Origin: an uncultured Gemella sp.
GTDB taxonomy: Bacteria; Bacillota; Bacilli; Staphylococcales; Gemellaceae
Direction: 5' to 3'
NCBI GenBank assembly: GCA_947254465.1
Contig: CAMYEU010000093.1
Location: 1-6,859, forward strand
DNA length: 6,859 nucleotides
Below the pieces are notes generated by a model. The model saw only the letters and a list, made by a program, of their open reading frames with translations, was not told the origin of the DNA and searched no databases. Positions 5,398-6,859 of this stretch are shown in pieces. The position numbers and the translations under genes were made by a program. The stretch's first letter is position 1, and the number at the start of each line of letters is the position of its first letter.

Positions 5398-6162
5398 ATG
5401 TTTAAATTTTTTAGAAAAAATGAATTAGTGAAAAAAATTGACAAACAAGAGTTGAAAAAAATTCCGACACACGTTGCTATTATAATGGATGGTAATGGAC
5501 GTTGGGCTAAAAAGAGAAATATGCCTAGAATAAAAGGGCACTATGAAGGGATGCAAACTGTAAAAAAAATTACAAAATATGCATCTAAATTAGGTGTAAA
5601 GTATCTAACATTATATGCTTTTTCTACAGAAAATTGGGCAAGACCTAAAGAAGAAGTTAGTTATTTAATGGATCTTCCTGAAAAGATGTTCAGTAGTTTT
5701 ATGCCAGAACTTATGGAAAATAATGTAAAAGTTGAGGTTATTGGTGTAGTAGAGAAACTTCCTGAAAATACTAGAAAAGCAGTAAATGATGCGATAGAAC
5801 AGACAAAAAATAATACTGGATTAAAATTAATCTTTGCATTAAATTATGGTTCTAAAGATGAGATGTTAAGAGCGATTAAACAAATTACAAAAGACGTTCA
5901 AGATAATAAATATAGTGTTGATGAAATTTCTGAAGAACATGTAAGTGAAAATTTATTTACGTCTAATACTCCAGATCCCGATTTACTAATAAGAACTTCA
6001 GGAGAACAAAGAATTTCAAACTTTTTACTATGGCAAATTGCTTATAGTGAATTCTTGTTTACTAAAGTGGCATGGCCAGATTTTACTGAAGAAGAATTTT
6101 ACAAGGCATTATTAGAATATCAGAGTAGAGATAGAAGGTTTGGAGGTTTAAATGAAGACTAG
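5398..6162 (+). CDS. uppS: Undecaprenyl diphosphate synthase (cis-prenyltransferase)
   Basis: The 254-residue enzyme adds eight isopentenyl units in cis to farnesyl diphosphate, making the C55 lipid carrier that ferries peptidoglycan and teichoic acid precursors across the membrane. It acts in the cytoplasm at the membrane face. Family motifs are complete: HVAIIMDGNGRW (25-36) with catalytic Asp31, GHYEGM (47-52), YAFSTENWARP (73-83) and DPDLLIRTSGEQRISNFLLW (193-212). The last of these holds the diphosphate-binding Arg199 and Arg205 and Ser201, and it is followed by AYSEFLF (215-221). Length matches the usual 245-260. The N-terminal 24 residues are Lys-rich, as in other Firmicute homologues. 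The start is set by AGGAGG at 5388-5393. It overlaps cdsA by 11 nt, an old partnership in Firmicutes. In many relatives the pair follows frr, but here uppS has its own promoter and faces a divergent metNIQ operon. Confidence 0.97.
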   Translation: MFKFFRKNELVKKIDKQELKKIPTHVAIIMDGNGRWAKKRNMPRIKGHYEGMQTVKKITKYASKLGVKYLTLYAFSTENWARPKEEVSYLMDLPEKMFSSFMPELMENNVKVEVIGVVEKLPENTRKAVNDAIEQTKNNTGLKLIFALNYGSKDEMLRAIKQITKDVQDNKYSVDEISEEHVSENLFTSNTPDPDLLIRTSGEQRISNFLLWQIAYSEFLFTKVAWPDFTEEEFYKALLEYQSRDRRFGGLNED

Positions 6163-6859
6163 GGTAATAACTGCAATAGTGGCATTAATTGTTTTCCTAC
6201 CATTACTATTTTTTGGTGGAGATTATTTTAAATTTACAACATTCGCACTAGGTGTGATGGCTATGTATGAAATAGTGAGAATGACTTTTAAAGAGACCAA
6301 CATAGTAGTTTTAGGATTATCTTCTTTAGCAGGTGCACTACTATTTTTGAATGAAGAAATTTCCCAGTTGCAACTTTATGGATTACTTTTTTTTATTTTA
6401 GTTGGTATGTTAGCGACTGTAGTTGCAACAGGACATAAAATTAAATTAGTGGAAATTGGTTCAATAATATTTGTAACTGCCTATATTTTCATAGGATTTT
6501 ATTGTTTATTTATGATAAGAAACTTTAGTCTATCGCATGTAGCTTATTTATTACTTACAATTTGGTTTACTGATAGTTTTGCCTATTTTGGTGGAATGAA
6601 GTTTGGAAAAAATAAACTTTCACCGAAAATAAGTCCTAACAAATCAATTGAAGGTTCAGTAATAGGTAGTCTATCATCAATAGTAATAGCGTTATTGTTC
6701 TTCTTTACAACTAATATATTTTCTAGTCTATTAGTTGCAATTACTATTACATTAGTAGTTAGTGCCATTGGACAATTTGGTGATTTAATTGAATCAGCAT
6801 ACAAAAGAGAATATCAAGTAAAAGATAGTAGTAATTTATTACCAGGCCATGGTGGAATT
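6152..6859 (+). CDS. cdsA: Phosphatidate cytidylyltransferase (CDP-diacylglycerol synthase), 3' end beyond window
   Basis: This integral membrane enzyme converts phosphatidic acid and CTP to CDP-diacylglycerol, the branch point of phospholipid synthesis. The window shows 236 residues and stops in frame; family members are usually about 260-280. Hydrophobic segments lie at about 5-22, 28-43, 51-66, 76-93, 101-121, 128-146, 168-188 and 190-207. Signatures are WFTDSFAYFGGMKFGKNKLS (138-157), SPNKSIEGS (161-169) and the start of the C-terminal CDS signature, GQFGDLIESAYKRE (207-220) through KDSSNLLPGHGG (224-235). The metal-binding Asp211 is present. The window cuts just before the expected LDRxDS end of that signature. 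The start at 6152 has GGAGG (6142-6146) 5 nt upstream and overlaps the end of uppS by 11 nt, so translation is probably coupled. Confidence 0.95.
   Translation, partial: MKTRVITAIVALIVFLPLLFFGGDYFKFTTFALGVMAMYEIVRMTFKETNIVVLGLSSLAGALLFLNEEISQLQLYGLLFFILVGMLATVVATGHKIKLVEIGSIIFVTAYIFIGFYCLFMIRNFSLSHVAYLLLTIWFTDSFAYFGGMKFGKNKLSPKISPNKSIEGSVIGSLSSIVIALLFFFTTNIFSSLLVAITITLVVSAIGQFGDLIESAYKREYQVKDSSNLLPGHGGI

Noticed and set aside
6583..6804. Minus-strand 73-codon open frame
   Set aside because: It is antisense to cdsA, whose membrane segments and signatures are clear in the plus frame.

Overview
The window comes from a very AT-rich Gram-positive bacterium (Bacillota, class Bacilli). The evidence is the low GC content by eye, strong GGAGG-type ribosome binding sites, a T-box leader, a lipoprotein MetQ and an uppS-cdsA pair. 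The protein style would fit Gemella or a similar low-GC Bacilli genus, but that is a guess. The first 49 bases are not genomic. They are an Illumina Nextera i7 adapter (P7 tail, 8-base index, transposon mosaic end), so the window starts at an untrimmed contig end.

Positions 50-1022 (minus strand) hold the N-terminal 324 residues of an OFA-family (oxalate/formate antiporter-like) MFS transporter. Its C-terminus is lost at the contig edge, and its frame continues open through the adapter. A Rho-independent terminator at 1074-1109 separates it from the operon upstream.

Positions 1139-5176 (minus strand) form one transcription unit: promoter, methionine-specific T-box riboswitch, metN, metI, metQ, then a class I/II PLP aminotransferase, ending at the 1074-1109 hairpin. 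The T-box shows an AUG specifier codon, a UGGU acceptor-binding bulge, an antiterminator and a competing terminator. The inferred logic is that uncharged tRNA-Met allows read-through. The cell then makes a methionine ABC importer (MetN ATPase, MetI permease, MetQ lipoprotein) and an aminotransferase that may act on a methionine-related keto acid.

Positions 5177-5376 are a divergent AT-rich spacer with several inverted repeats, one of which overlaps the uppS promoter. From 5398 on the plus strand come uppS (undecaprenyl diphosphate synthase, cell-wall lipid carrier) and, overlapping by 11 nt, cdsA (CDP-diacylglycerol synthase, phospholipid synthesis). The cdsA gene is cut by the window end. 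No mobile element, CRISPR array, tRNA or rRNA gene was seen.

There is no clear sign of a wholly new system. The points most worth a second look are the adapter artefact, the divergent T-box core, the aminotransferase in a Met T-box operon, a GC-rich perfect hairpin inside that aminotransferase gene, and the inverted repeats upstream of uppS.
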